Positions 34,901-47,032 of a DNA stretch of 64,000 bases are shown here, piece after piece. A model generated the notes under the pieces. The model saw nothing but the letters and a program-made list of their open reading frames with translations. It was not told the DNA's origin and made no database searches. The DNA comes from Malachius bipustulatus (taxonomy: Eukaryota; Arthropoda; Insecta; Coleoptera; Melyridae), in contig OU342635.1 of the NCBI GenBank assembly GCA_910589415.1, positions 38,404,929 to 38,468,928 on the forward strand, given 5' to 3'. Both the position numbers and the translations under genes were made by a program. Positions within the stretch are counted from its first letter, which is position 1. Each line of letters starts with the position of its first letter.

Positions 34901-36829
34901 GTTTGAAATAATAATGAGTAAGAACGTTTGAATATTTTTAAAAGTTTTAAAAGAAAAGCATTTTTCTCTGTACCTACAGATAATATTATGAAAGAGTTTT
35001 ATAATTTAATTTAAAGAAGACGCAATAAAACTTAATTTTCTACCGGGATAATTTAGAAAGCGTCTCCCAGAGGATGGAAATTTATCAAAGAAATTAATTA
35101 GGGTTGAATCTAGGGTGGTATATATACCCGGAAATCCTGGCATTTGTCCCAAAGTACATACGCTATTTCAATAAGACTCCGGGACACCGATTTCTCCATA
35201 CCACATACATAATTACTAGCGGAGCTCTATTCTGAATGACAGGGACGTTAATCCTGGAAAACCCGCTACATGACACCTCGTTTGCGTAACTCTTCACTTG
35301 AAGCATCCTTTCCTGCTTTCAGTATTTTACCTCGACTCATAATTATTTCAAAAAGTTGGTTACATAATTTAGTCTCGATTATCTGAATAGAATACATGAA
35401 TTCTCGAGGGCAAATAAAGAAAGAATCATTGAAGCGATAACCTGCATAATATTTGAGCTCTATAGTAGTTGAAATGTTGCTTGCAGAACGAACTGAATAT
35501 TTGAAATGCAGATTCAGCAGCAGTTAAAGCGAAAAACTATACCAACTATCCAAACGTAGATATGCTAAATGACAAGTATTATGGGTGAATTGAATAGCTA
35601 AATAGCCCCACATTGCCGTGGTGTAACAGAGTTTCTGTTTAATATTCACTGAAAATTCCATTTTCTCAAGAGCATATCCTTGTAAGAAACCGTTCGCAGG
35701 CACGTTTCTTTACGCCGTGTCTTTTACTTGAGGAACGAAATCGACAAAACAAATTGAAAATCCACTATTATCTAAATAGAGAAGAGGCAACTTCTCTGAT
35801 GTTATCAGTAGGTATACTGAAGACCTGAAAAGCTTCAAGCTCTTGCTATTCTCCCAGGAAAAAAAAACCGGTAACACAACCATTCCCAGAGTGTCGAAGT
35901 TTAAGTAATTTTATTTCAGAGTTGATATCTTTTACAATTCAACATCTTCTGCTCTTTATTGCTTTGGGAAGCCATACAGGAAGAAACTATTGTTTCAACT
36001 TTCAAACCGAACTTTTTCATCGTAGAAATATGAAGTTTGCGAGTTATTACTAAATAATATAACAACAAAAGATAATTAATAACAAGATAAATACTGGAAC
36101 AGTTAATTCGAAATAAGCACATTCGGTTCTCGTCGATCGGTGGAAGCCTATTTGTAATTAAGCTTACTAAATTCTGGGGCACGTTTCACAAAACAAACAA
36201 AAGGATTGTTTACATGAAGCCGACGACAAATGTTCTGTGTTAACTTACTAAATCAGGCCATGGTTAGTTCGACTTTAGGTTCTGGTTACCATGAATCAAT
36301 ATAACTTTCCTAAAAAAAATATTATTTTAATTGAAATTTTCTGCGAGAAATTATTTTGGTATTTTTCTGGAGAGGTATGACAATTATTATTATCTAATTA
36401 AAAAAAAAACTATTGTAAACGTAGTGCTACTTCTACATTAGTTTTGAAAAAATTAGAGACGTTGTGTATATTTTTTTTCTAAGAAAGCAATCATTGAGAG
36501 AGCACCTAGATCATTGTTATAAGCTTTGACTTTTGAGGGAAATGAAAACTCTGGATCGAAGTCAAGACTGACAAGTCAAGATACTCATTTTATTGGCGAC
36601 CAATAATGGGTAAAAAGTTAAGCAAACCTACAGATATTCGAAAAAAAAAACTAAAGTTGTAGCTAAGCCTTGCTAAGGGAAAAATACTTTTAGTCTTTCG
36701 ACAAAAAAAAAATTAGTAGTGGCGTAATATAAAAAAAATCAGTGGCATTTCAATAAAAATGTTCAAAGTTTAAAAGTAATATGTGGCACTAACAACACCC
36801 TTCATACCATTGTTTGTAAGACTATACAG
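34901..36829. other. No gene recognised; old TE-like sequence at the right end
   Basis: AT-rich. A minus-strand frame at 35916-36182 has no domain. From about 36600 the words AGTGGCGTAATAT and AACAACACCC resemble the foldback element at 15583-16278, so a decayed relative probably lies here, next to an ACAGGGGGTTTGG motif at 36828. Confidence 0.45.
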
Positions 36830-37117
36830 GGGGTTTGGTAACTGGTCAGCCAAAATCGAACGTCATGTATAAAATTATATTTTAACATAAAAGAGAGAAT
36901 AACTTTTTTCAATATGAGGCTTTGTTTAGTAAATATTTTCAAAAATGTTAAACTAACGCTGCTAAAAGATATAGTTTCTTTATTTGTCCAGGGAATGGAT
37001 TAATACACATCCTGAGAGTGAAACTGATAAGTTGTTAAAAGTATTTTGTGTAAATATACGATTATTAGCTTTGTTATTTTCTTGATTAAAAGTTCACAAT
37101 AGATTTAAATCATTGTT
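36830..37117 (+). mobile_element. Presumed 3' part of a 5' LTR
   Basis: It lies directly upstream of the tRNA-Pro-type primer binding site and should be the LTR end; the last CA is at 37111-37112, five bases before the primer site. The left boundary is not determined; no TATA or AATAAA is convincing. The position given is an estimate. Confidence 0.4.
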
Positions 37118-37135
37118 TGGGGGCTCGTCCGGGAT
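37118..37135 (+). other. Retroelement primer binding site, tRNA-Pro type
   Basis: TGGGGGCTCGTCCGGGAT is the complement of the 3' end of tRNA-Pro and is the well known priming site of gammaretroviruses. Here it sits 183 bases before a short gag-like frame, in the expected order LTR-PBS-leader-gag. No envelope or polymerase sequence accompanies it, so it belongs to a truncated insect LTR element. Confidence 0.85.
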
Positions 37136-37317
37136 TGTTCAAAAAAACTTTTATCAAAAAGTAACGAAGCAAGAGAAGTCACATACCAGTTTTTAAGTGC
37201 ATTAAGCGAAGAAGTTGTTAAAGTTGAACAAGTGGAAAGAAGCCACTCGTTGTTAATATTCATTTTTTCATTTCTGTGTGGTACTCTAGTAAATTGTCAA
37301 GTTGATAAGAAGTAAAG

Positions 37318-38538
37318 ATGTCAAACAAGGAAAATATTGAGGTTCAGAAAGATGAAGTTCCAAGTAAAGTCATAAGAAAGATGTTGCTTACAGGAGAAGA
37401 TACTGAAGATTCAACTGATGAAGAAATGGAAAAATATAAAGTTGTAACGGGATTTTCGGTATGGTAGAGATGATTACCCAGGGATGGATAATTGCCCCCT
37501 TTTACCCGTGACAAGTCAATTATAATAATAAAAATCTTTATTTACAATTACGATAGTTACACATATCTGTACCTATTAAATTAATATTGTTGAATCCTGA
37601 ACAATGTGGGCCGGCTCTCGTCCCCTGCCGGCAGCCTGATTGGCGGGAGATATCTGCGTCGGTACACGCACCTCTGTTAATTGGTCGGTCGGACGGACGA
37701 TTCACCTCTGTCTCCGCTGCGTCAGTAGCTCTCTTACCACCGCACGCTGCGTGTCGTATCTGATGCTGCTGCGGCCTCCGGAATACGCGACGTGACGGGA
37801 TTGCCGGATCGACAACTCATTACATTGCGATCCGACGTCTGGTTTACCTGGCCCTCAATACAGACCAGGCGTCGTCTGAAAGGATCCGCCGGGACTTCAC
37901 TACAGCCCCGGTTGATTCCCTATTATGACCGGTAGTCGATAAGAGCTCAGTTCACTCTCATCGATCTCCCGACGTCCAGTTACAGCTAGGCTCGACTCAT
38001 TTCATCGTCCTGCTGTAGCCGGCTGGGTACCGGACGGAGTGCACTCATTACATGCCTCCTGCTGAAGACCTCCTAGCTCAGTTCACAGGGAGGGAGATGT
38101 TTCGCGAGTCAATACCTCGGAAGATCTATCTGCTTCTCCGTTGGGTCTGCTTATATAGCCGGTGCCGGCGAGATAACCTGCTAATCACCGTTGTAAAAAC
38201 TGTATCCTTCTGATAAACCCCTCGATTAATTAAAATAAATAATAATAATCAACGAATGCCTTGGAATTCGTTACAAAGTTAATAAGTTGAAAAAGGAATT
38301 GGGAAAGTTAAGTATACCTATAGTTAGAGTTAGCTCTCTTTTTCACTGTAGGTATATTATACTACCATTTAACGCTATTGTACTGAGAATGATTGTTGCA
38401 ATTTGTTGTACAATAAAGAAAGATATTATTATCATATTCTATCAAGAAATCTCAACCACTTATGTATCTGTTAAAGCATCTCCATCAAGAAGTAGTTTTC
38501 GGAAGTTTCTTACAAACATCTATCACAGAAACTGCTAG
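37318..38538 (+). pseudogene. Gag-like frame split by a solo LTR
   Basis: The frame opens at ATG 37318 (MSNKENIEVQK), is charged and Glu/Lys rich, and stops at 37465-37467 only because it runs into the inserted LTR at 37443. Past the LTR and the second copy of the 4-bp duplication, the reading frame is in exactly the same register and stays open to 38538. Agreement of frame across an 833-bp insertion with a 4-bp duplication supports one original frame. I see no zinc knuckle or major homology region, so the gag assignment rests on position after the primer site. No polymerase follows. Confidence 0.5.
37443..38275 (-). mobile_element. Solo LTR with AAGT target duplication
   Basis: The 833-bp segment starts TGTAACG and ends CGTTACA and is flanked by AAGT on both sides (37439-37442 and 38276-38279). 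Its own signals are on the minus strand: a GGCTATATAA TATA box (38151-38160) and AATAAA (37537-37542). It therefore lies opposite to the gag frame it interrupts. The lack of internal sequence indicates LTR-LTR recombination after insertion. A 4-bp duplication fits Gypsy-type integrases. It is clearly richer in GC than its surroundings. Confidence 0.9.
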
Positions 38539-41500
38539 TTGAGTTACTGAGTTAGATGTAACTTTCTGAACTATGGTTATTAGTTGTTATTTAAGGACTT
38601 CAAAATCTAATTTCTGAAGATAACACAACGTAGAGTCATCAGGGAGACTTATTGAAGTAGCTACTGTTAATCTGGTGTTTTCTTATAAAGAAATCTGATA
38701 AATCTCTTCCTGTTTGTGTTTGTTTTGTAGATGTTTCCAGGGAAATATTTTCCTATTAGTTACGGTCTTTAATCCATAAAGAATGAAAGGAATCAAGGTA
38801 ATTGTAAGGCTTTCTCTCAAGTCTTTCAATCAAAATGTATCGTTTCTGTTTGCTGCAGCTGTGTAGCAAATTAATAAAATCAATACCAGATGAATGAAAT
38901 ACGGTCTTTCGTTTATATTGTTCAATTGCAGAGAGATCATTTGTGTAGAGAATTATTAATTTGCCCTTGAAATGTAAGGTGCAATTTATGACGACTATTA
39001 GCTTTGTTCAGCGCTTTTATAACCTTCATGAATTATGGCATCCCTTTACTTTATGACGCCTCGAATTTACAGTCCAAACGATTTCAGAAATTTTAAAGGC
39101 CATTTAGTAATGAGAAAGCAATTATTTCGTAATTAGCTACAAATTATTTTCATGAAAACTTGGAGAAACTTCCAAGCAATTAGACCTAAAAGTCACCTTA
39201 CAAAAGATCGGATTTAAATCAATTGAAATGCGAAAGTCAATTTTATTGACGGAGCAAGGTTTTTAATATAAATTCTCTTCGCTTTACGACATCAATTAGT
39301 CAGAGAAAGGTGTGATCTTTACTACCTCTATTAATATAATAAGAAAAAATAATAAAAAAAATTCTTCTGCAAGGATATAGTCATAATAAGGGTTTACGTT
39401 TAGAACCCAAGCAGAATAATAATTGAATAATTCCGAGGTCAAACGTTATGATCACGACATAAAATACGGTGTCGGTCAAAATTTTACGACCAGGGTCCAG
39501 TATTATACTAAACAGTCTTACAGCCAGTACAATATAATTTTACGAAAGCAATATTCATTTGGCCAAACCTGCGCCTCAGATAAGGGCTGAAATGCGGGAA
39601 GTGATTGTAATTCAGCAGGATCCGTTCTTTGTATCTGAAGAATCAAAGTCGGGACCGAGATCGGCGCCGTCCGGAAGCGATAACGTCTTTCGCAGGGCCC
39701 TTATTGTGTGTCACCATCCAGCTCTGTAATCTAAAGCTGGGATATTGGGCCATGCAGTATCAATTTTACGCTTTAAATAGTCAACTCCTCTTTTTATTGC
39801 AACGCCACTGCATTCCTTACAACGTTTATCGTCTCGGCTTACACCTATACGCTTCCATTTAAAACCCGGAAAAACGATATCCGGCTGCTAAAGAATTGGA
39901 AATACAAGATGGACCTGCTAGATTTCCCTAGGGAACTCTAGGTGACAGGTATTTTCGATAGCTTAGTGTGAGAGGTTGTAATTAAAGAGTTGTAAAGAAA
40001 GGACTGATTTTAATTTCTAATTAATTCTCTGAGAATATCTCACGTCACGATAGGGTTTAGGATGAACGCACCTGATGAGATTAAAGCTTAAAAATATTTT
40101 CACTGCTTTCTACTATGAACTTCACAACATATACTTCACAAATTAAACCAGCAAAAGGTATGGTAAGCTCGCATAAGCTCACATATTATGTAGTCGATTG
40201 ATATCGTAGTGATATCTACGATTTATCCTGATAATTTGCCACATCAGCAGATCAATAAATTGGTCTTGAAAGGCTTAATTATATGGTAATGAATAATTTT
40301 ATAGCTTATTTTTACCCCTATAAGAATATTTAGTTGAGGTAAAAAAAGAGGAGCCAAGAAAAGTTCTTAGTCATTCTTGATCGCTTTAAACGTTTTTATT
40401 AATATTATAAAGGCTCGTAAATATGTCAGATTGGAGAAAAAAAATTGAAATATTATTTGGTTTCCATGGCAATATAAAACATTGCGAGGGGTGGTAAATC
40501 CTAATAGATTCATGATAAAAAATCACTGAAAAATACACCTGGAGGCGGGAGATCGGTAAAATATTGCAAGTTATTGATCGAACCGGAAAGCAACAGGCCG
40601 CTTAAAGGCTTTCTTTCCTTCAATGTCATGATTTATTTTGAATGGGGATGATCAGATTATTCAGGTATTATTCGGGTAATCGCATAGCACTTAATGGAAG
40701 ATGTTTCTTGTAACTATTAAATACAAGTCACCACAATCGAGCTACGATGAGTTGATTAAGTAATAAGAGACTTCCAAACAAAATCTTATGTTATTAGAGT
40801 CACGCGATTTTCAGGGGGAATTATAATGTGGGCTTATAATACCGGCGTCGACTTTTTTAAATGGATTATATCGAGATCACTATTAGGTTATTTTTTAAGT
40901 TATTGTGACACGATAATAAACCTAAATTATGTCGTAGACTAAGGGTAAATATCACGAAAGTATTAATTTTATCCATTCCTGGCATACGATTTTTATTTCA
41001 ACTTTTCAATTGACTTTAAGTGGAGTTTCGGTGATTTTATTAGTTTAATCAAACTTGACATGGAACGACGGAATTGAAATAAATTCAGTGCGAAATATAA
41101 TGACCAGAAATAGCACTTTATTGCAATTTTATTCTTCCAAATAGTCTGAAAAATTACCTCAAATGACTTTAGATTTTTATTTTTATGGCAGATATGAATA
41201 GTTCCATTTCGGTTTCTGAATGTTCGTGGTTCCGTGGCAATAATATTATGAATTATATTTTCAAGAAAATCTTGATTGAAATTTGAACAATGCTCCGAAA
41301 ACTGCGTCAAGTTATAATTTACAGTTAATATTAATTTATCGACCTTCAAGAATGAAACATTGGTCCAACTTGCAATTCCTAGTTGCGTTTCCTGGGGTAT
41401 TATTTCATCATAACGGATCTAATAGTTCACGCTGTTTGATATTCTATGTGAAATTGAACCCAAGCGTAAACCATTCGGAGGGTATATTCAAATCAGTCAA

Positions 41501-42991
41501 TAATACAGTTATATATTGCGAGATACTGCCACGTAATCGATGCCTAATCCTTATAGATTTAAGGACTGTCGTCGCCATAACGTAGATCCTTTATTGTGCC
41601 CATTCCATTAACAATCCACTGGAGAATTTGTCCGGTTGGCCTAAGCCTCTCAGGGATTCGTGTACTTATAATGATAAATTACCATTCCAGTGTTTTCTAG
41701 TCTTGCACTTTATACAGATTTAAACCGGTAAATGCTAATAAATCGTTCCTGATGGTTCAGATGTTACGTAGGTACAATGGTTGTGTTGGCATTGTTGTCT
41801 TTCGGGATTTAATTGTCATTATTTTATCGAAAAGGACAAATAATACTTTGGGGGGTAGGTAAGATAAACCCTAACTTGAACTAAAGATGTGCAAAGATTT
41901 CAACAATCGAAATCCTCTGTTTTCCTTATCAGTTCCGCGATTGTGGGTTAATCAAAATTTGTAACGGTTCCTTTGACACCTCTAGTAGCCATTCAACTAT
42001 ATAATCATTTTACAGAATACTCTGTACAATATCGGATGAGCGTGACATCGGCGTTACCATTCGGTCGTTCTATTCGACTATCTTTCGGTTCCCTTCGTTT
42101 GTCGATAACCGTGCATGCGCGAGCTTTTAAAAGTGGTAGACAGGTGGGCAGTCACTCAGATCAGAATGAGCAGCTACATACTCCTTCAAACATCCAGTGA
42201 GGAGCTAGCCCCTTTTCTGGATGCCTTTTGGCGTAGTTTTTCTGGATGCGCTTTACCCAGGACTTTCCCTTGGTCAACATGAAGGACGAGACCTGAATTC
42301 GAGGCGAAGGCAGCACTAAGGCAATATCATCCATCACCCAGGCATGTGAAACACCAACATCAGCTAAAGTTATATTCAAATAATTTTTTCTGAACCATGT
42401 CATTAATCGCAGACTCTCTTTCAAATTTATGAGCGTGACTTGCACTTAGTGCACTACCTAAATAACAGGAAAAAGGAGAATCCAATGCAATTATTTTTCA
42501 ATCTAGGGGTTAAACTTACCCTATTATTTCTCTAATGTCTGTATTTGAGCAGCCCATGGCCCATTGTTTGAGCTTGAGTAATAACCGAAATCCCTAGAAT
42601 AGTGGGATACTTAAAACCCTCTTGCATCAGCTAATGGTTTGATCTGTCTTCATTATTTCCTCAACATGCAACAATTCTCTCATTTCCGACTATTTAGAAA
42701 GTTACTACTAGTGACGTTGCAAGAGACTGTTAATGTGAACCCAGCGCAATAATCACTTCATATTATTCGATAAATCGATATCCGAGGTATGTATCAGCTA
42801 TAATTATCATGGCAGTACAGCGTAAGTATTTCAGATGTTTATTACCTAATAAAAAAATTCAAATTTAAACAATACACTTGTTTTAAAACAATGACTCAAA
42901 AATGAATAATAATCATCTCTAACTATTAAGTTAATTAATTAAAATTGTAATATTTACCTACCTACTACATTTTACACATACTCATATTATA
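38539..42991. other. No gene recognised
   Basis: AT-rich. The frames at 40993-41349 (minus, 118 codons) and 41283-41585 (plus) overlap and have no domain; their length is within chance for this composition. A minus-strand frame at 42161-42445 is less AT-rich and protein-like (SHAWVMDDIALVLPSPR) but starts at GTG and matches nothing I know. Confidence 0.5.
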
Positions 42992-43691
42992 TACAGTGTG
43001 ATCATATTTTTTTAATCTTTGAGAAGGGGCATCATTTCCGGAAAAAAATTCCAAACACAAGTTATTCATTTTGAACGGGGACATCGTTTTGGGACAAATA
43101 CCCCCACCCCAAATTCCCTGCGTAACATGCAACCAAAAACCGATTTTTCGATATCCTTTAACATTCTTATGACTAAAAAACGGCCTCCAGGGGAAAATAA
43201 AAAGATGCTAAAGTTGTTTGGTTTGGAAAGGCCATTTGACATAAAGATTGAGGATGGGGTTAATTGGTGGCGAGGGGGTAGTTTTTATCTCCAAAAGTTG
43301 GCCCTTTCAAAACAAAACAACTTTTGCCTGTTGCAATTTTACCCTGGAGGCCGTTTTTTATTCGTAAGAATGTTATTTGTTATCGAAAATACGGTTTTTG
43401 AATCGCATTTTAGGAGCTGAGGATTGAAAAATTGCATTAAAAAATGCTTCAGATAAAATTTTCTTATTTTTTCATGAAAAATCATACTACGCAATAAAAA
43501 ATTGGAGTCCCTATTTAAGAAAGTCGAAGTCACCCGCACGCATAGGCAGGTAGTTAAGGGTGGAAGGTAGTTTTTGGCTCCAAACAATGTCCCCCTCCAA
43601 ACTGGATAACTTGTGACTGCAACATTTTTCCGGAAATGATGCCCTTTTGCTATGATTAAAAAAAAAACATTAAAATGGATCATCCTGTGTA
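42992..43691. mobile_element. 700-bp foldback/TIR element
   Basis: The outer ends TACAGTGTGATCAT and the complement of ATGGATCATCCTGTGTA are imperfect TIRs, continued by GGGCATCATTTCCGGAAA near 43025 and its inverse TTTCCGGAAATGATGCCC near 43628. Further in, TAAAAAACGGCCTCCAGGG (43174-43192) has a perfect inverse at 43342-43360. TA lies at both ends, as for Tc1/mariner-type non-autonomous elements. The two plus and minus frames inside (about 114-133 codons) are mirror products of the inverted repeat, not genes. Confidence 0.8.
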
Positions 43692-45079
43692 ATTCAATTC
43701 TCTATTAGTATTCACACATACAATCCTACAGAACTGGAAAATAATTCCTTTTCCGAGCACTGAAAATAAATAGGTACACAAATCAGAGAACAATACAACC
43801 GGGAAACCAGCACACAAACCGCCTTCTCCAACCTCAGAATCCCCGACCTGACATCGCGTCCCTTTACAGAAGAGCAATCCATCCCCCTCTCTATTTATTA
43901 ACCCTTGCAGTTACGAGATAAAGCTCTTTCTGAGCCCGTCAGAGCTAGATCCGGGCCGCAGTGGCGAGTCCAGCGCATATTAATCACAATCAGAGACGGC
44001 CTAACCATCAGCCGTCACTCAGTCCGGCCGGCAGATGGAGATGAATACGCGCGCCTGCGTGAATGATGAAGGATGGCCAGGGGCGGCGTTAATGAGGCCG
44101 GCGGGAAGACGGATCTCGAGCATACATCATCATCAGGACCGACCAGCTGTGCATAGGACCGAGGAGGAGTGCTTCTTGGACGATCGATTGATCAAGCAGG
44201 AGAATAAAGGGCCGTTCAGACCCTTACAAATAAAATCTGATGGATTTATGGGGTTTGTTAGCTCGGCAATCAGATTGGCAGCTCTTGGTTTGCGTCTACA
44301 ATTGAGCTTTCCATAAGTCTATCAAACAAACGACTAGAATGGGGTGATATTTAGCTGATTCTTCACAGTTTCGTTCTTGAAAATTCGAATCTTCTTGATT
44401 CTCCAAAGAAATGAATCAGTCGAAAATAGTCGAATGCTTCAAAGAAGTAGCTCTTCAAAAAATGGGTGATTTGGGTGCTACACAGGAGTTCGCTCTCGGT
44501 GATAATCTAAATAGTAGAACGGCCGAAAACTAAAACAAGTACTTGGGAAGTCGCTTCGTTATTGCTATGGAGTGCAGATGCTTCATTATTTTCAGATCTG
44601 GCTAGTTGAGGTCATATAGTTATCTGAAGAACTGACCAAAATAAACTCGGATGTCTTACTAGGTGATCTTATTGTCGAAGAGGTGATGTGTGTTTGAGAG
44701 GATGTAAGATATTCAAGTTTCTGTTTTGGAGAAGTTATCAACGGTCAAAGTCTGAAGCTAATTAGTATGCGCATATAATTAACTCAAACGCATTTATCAA
44801 GTACAACCGTGTACCCAAACTAAGCTACCTAAGAAACATTGCCACCTCTCCTGCTTTTCTAGTGCCTTCAAACCAATATCAATATCAAGGTCACCACTCC
44901 ACTTGTCGTCAATTAAATGTCTGAAGTTATAGTCAATCTTCTGCAAACGTACTAGTTGGAACTTCCTCAAAGCATTTTACTTATAACGCAGATGCTCCTT
45001 TGCCCCACATTTCATCACAGGATGTCCTCATATCTTGAAATTCCTTGAAATCTTATGAAGTTCCTTAACATGAAATTTT
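43692..45079. other. No gene recognised; GC-rich patch 43920-44220
   Basis: A GC-rich, CpG-containing patch around 43920-44220 includes a good initiator word (CTCAGTCC, A at 44021) and a 93-codon plus-strand frame without a domain. It could be a promoter or 5' exon of an unseen gene, or an old element. The remainder is AT-rich. Confidence 0.35.
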
Positions 45080-46510
45080 AAGTTTCAGCCAGATGTCCCG
45101 TGGATTCTTCTTTCCTGGCATAAGTTTTAGCCAGCCTGCAAGTGATATAAGTCTTTCCACCGAACATGGAGCGGACCAGACTAGAACGCCTCAAACGGAA
45201 ACTGTGCCACCTGGAAAAACACCACCTATCGGCTGACGACCGTTCTACATCGGTTCCTGATCTTTCAGGTACGTACTTGCACTCAGCCTGTCGTGCAAGT
45301 TTTACCCTTTTTCCGCCAGGCGCTTTGGTGCAAGTTTTGCCCTTTTTCCTGGCATAAGTTTTAGCCAGCTGTCTCGGGGCAATTCCTTGTCTGTTAACTA
45401 TTCCTTTCTGGCGTGGCATAAGTTTTAACCAGCCGTCTCTGCGCAAGTCGTACAAGTTATAATCATTTTTTGCACTTCAACAATTTCTTTCTGGGCCAAG
45501 TTTTGGCCAGCTGTCTCGGTGCTATTCCTTGCACATAACTTATTCCTTCCCGGCATGACATAGTTTTTGCCAGCCGTCTCTGTGCAAGTGGTATAAGTTT
45601 TAGCCCTTAGTTTTGGCCAGTCGTCTTTGTGCAAAATGGTACACGTTTTAACCCTTTTTTGCACTTTAACATTTCTTCCTGGGCCAAGTTTTGGCCAGAT
45701 GTCTTGGTGCTATTCCCTTGCACGTAACCCGGCATGACATAAGTTTTTGCCAGCCATCTCTATGCAAGTGGTCTAAGTTTTAGGCTTTAGTTCCCCAGCT
45801 AGAGGCAGGGAACTTACCCGACCTTGATCCTCTCAAAATCCTGAAGTTTCTCAAGGAAACGGACTTGGAGATGGTGCTTCACTAAAGGAATTCCACACCA
45901 GGCGAAGCAAAGTAGAGGGGATACAATAGATCTTTTAGGTTGCAGTAACTTAATCACCCTCAAAAATACAATACAAATACAAATAGGCTTTAGTTTTAGC
46001 CAGCCATCTTTGTGCAAAGTGGCACAAGTTTTAACTATTTTTTGCGCTTTAACCATTTCTTCCTGGGCCAAGTTTTGGCGAGATGTCTTGGTGCTATTCC
46101 TTGTACGTAACTTATTCCTTCCCGGCATGACATAGTTTTTGCCAGCCGTCTCTGTGCAAGTGGTATAAGTTTTAGCCCTTAGTTTTGGCCAGTCGTCTTT
46201 GTGCAAAATGGTACACGTTTTAACCCTTTTTTGCACTTTAACATTTTTTCCTGGGCCACGTTTTGGCCAGATGTCTTGGTGCTATTCCCTTGCACGTAAC
46301 CTATTCCTTCCCGGCATGACATGAGTTTTTGCCAGCCGTCTCTGTGCAAGTGGTATAACTTTTAGGCCTTAGTTTTAGCCAGCCGTCTTTGTGCAAAGTG
46401 ATACAAGTTTTCACCATTTTTTGCACTTCAACCACCTGAGCCAAGTTTTGGCTAGATCTCTCGGTGCTTTCCACGCACGCAACCTAGATTCCTTCCTGGC
46501 ACGCATAGTT
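45080..46510. repeat. 180-190 bp repeat family, degenerate tandem array
   Basis: Units contain CCGGCATGACATAGTTTTTG, CCAGCCGTCTCTGTGCAAG, TTTTGGCCAG and TTCTTCCTGGGCCAAG in order. CCGGCATGAC starts recur at 45550, 45729, 46122 and 46311, giving periods of 179 and 189 once the insertion at 45793-45983 is set aside. Shorter submotifs (AGTTTTGGCCAG, TGTGCAAG) repeat inside each unit. Minus-strand frames of 79-140 codons with TETAGKNYVMPGRNK blocks come from the array itself, start at GTG and are unlikely to be genes. The left part (45080-45400) is more degenerate. Confidence 0.75.
45793..45983 (+). mobile_element. LINE or SINE 3' fragment inserted in the array
   Basis: A 191-bp segment unrelated to the array is flanked by a perfect 12-bp duplication TAGGCTTTAGTT (45781-45792 and 45984-45995) and ends in an A-rich AATACAAATACAAA tail. 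A direct duplication plus A-rich 3' tail is the mark of target-primed reverse transcription, so this is a 5'-truncated LINE copy or a SINE in plus orientation. The family is not identified. Confidence 0.8.
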
Positions 46511-46928
46511 ATCTGCATTTTAAATTTAATTTTAAATTTGCATTTTGCCGATTTTAACTTTCAAATGTTGGAACTCTGGTGAATATATTCAAGGATATTT
46601 TACTTTTTGTTTAACTCTTCTACAAGAGAGTAGAGTTTGGTTCCAGCCCTATCAGACCAATATTCTGATAATACAGGGCGTTTTAAAATCGAGGTTCGTG
46701 CACCCGGGCATAAGTGTTGCCATCAATGCGACGGCTCACCTGGCGGACCACTTTCTTCGGCATGGTCCTTCCGTTAAAATTCTCGCCGTTTGCTCCTCCC
46801 CATGGACATCGGCAGAATTTTCGCCGACACCATCAACATGGTGTCAATCCACCGCCAACCATTCCCCTCCACCGACGTCGACTTAAAACTCTCAACACCC
46901 CCTGCCAGGGCTCCATTGCCTTATCAGA

Positions 46929-46947
46929 GGGGGGGGGGGGGGGGGGG
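46929..46947. repeat. Poly(G) run of 19
   Basis: Uninterrupted run of 19 G, followed by TGGCG. Such runs are prone to length variation and to assembly error, and can form G-quadruplexes. Confidence 0.95.
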
Positions 46948-46958
46948 TGGCGACAGAA

Positions 46959-47032
46959 ATAATACAAGAATAATACTGTTATACTTGACTGGATCATAAT
47001 ACAAGAATAATACTGTTATACTTGACTGGATC
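46959..47032. repeat. 37-bp perfect tandem duplication
   Basis: Two identical copies (46959-46995, 46996-47032) of a unit starting ATAATACAAGAATAATACTG and ending CTTGACTGGATC. A recent local duplication. Confidence 0.95.

Noticed and set aside
36830..37135. Endogenous vertebrate-type retrovirus, suggested by the tRNA-Pro site
   Set aside because: No retroviral pol or env and only a short gag-like frame; the surrounding DNA is insect, and an insect LTR element using tRNA-Pro explains it more simply.
40993..41349. 118-codon minus-strand frame
   Set aside because: No domain, Lys/Asn/Ile-rich composition as expected from AT-rich DNA, overlapped by a 100-codon frame on the other strand; a few such lengths are expected by chance in 128 kb of strand.
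43019..43683. 133-codon plus frame and 114-codon minus frame
   Set aside because: They read the two arms of one inverted repeat; the shared peptide (KKRPPG) comes from the palindrome, not from genes.
45425..46236. Minus-strand frames of 79 and 140 codons with near-identical starts
   Set aside because: They begin at GTG and are generated by the tandem repeat; similarity between them reflects DNA repetition, and the longer one crosses the inserted LINE/SINE fragment.
46929..46947. Functional G-quadruplex promoter element
   Set aside because: A single homopolymer run beside a tandem duplication in TE-like DNA; no promoter elements or gene nearby.
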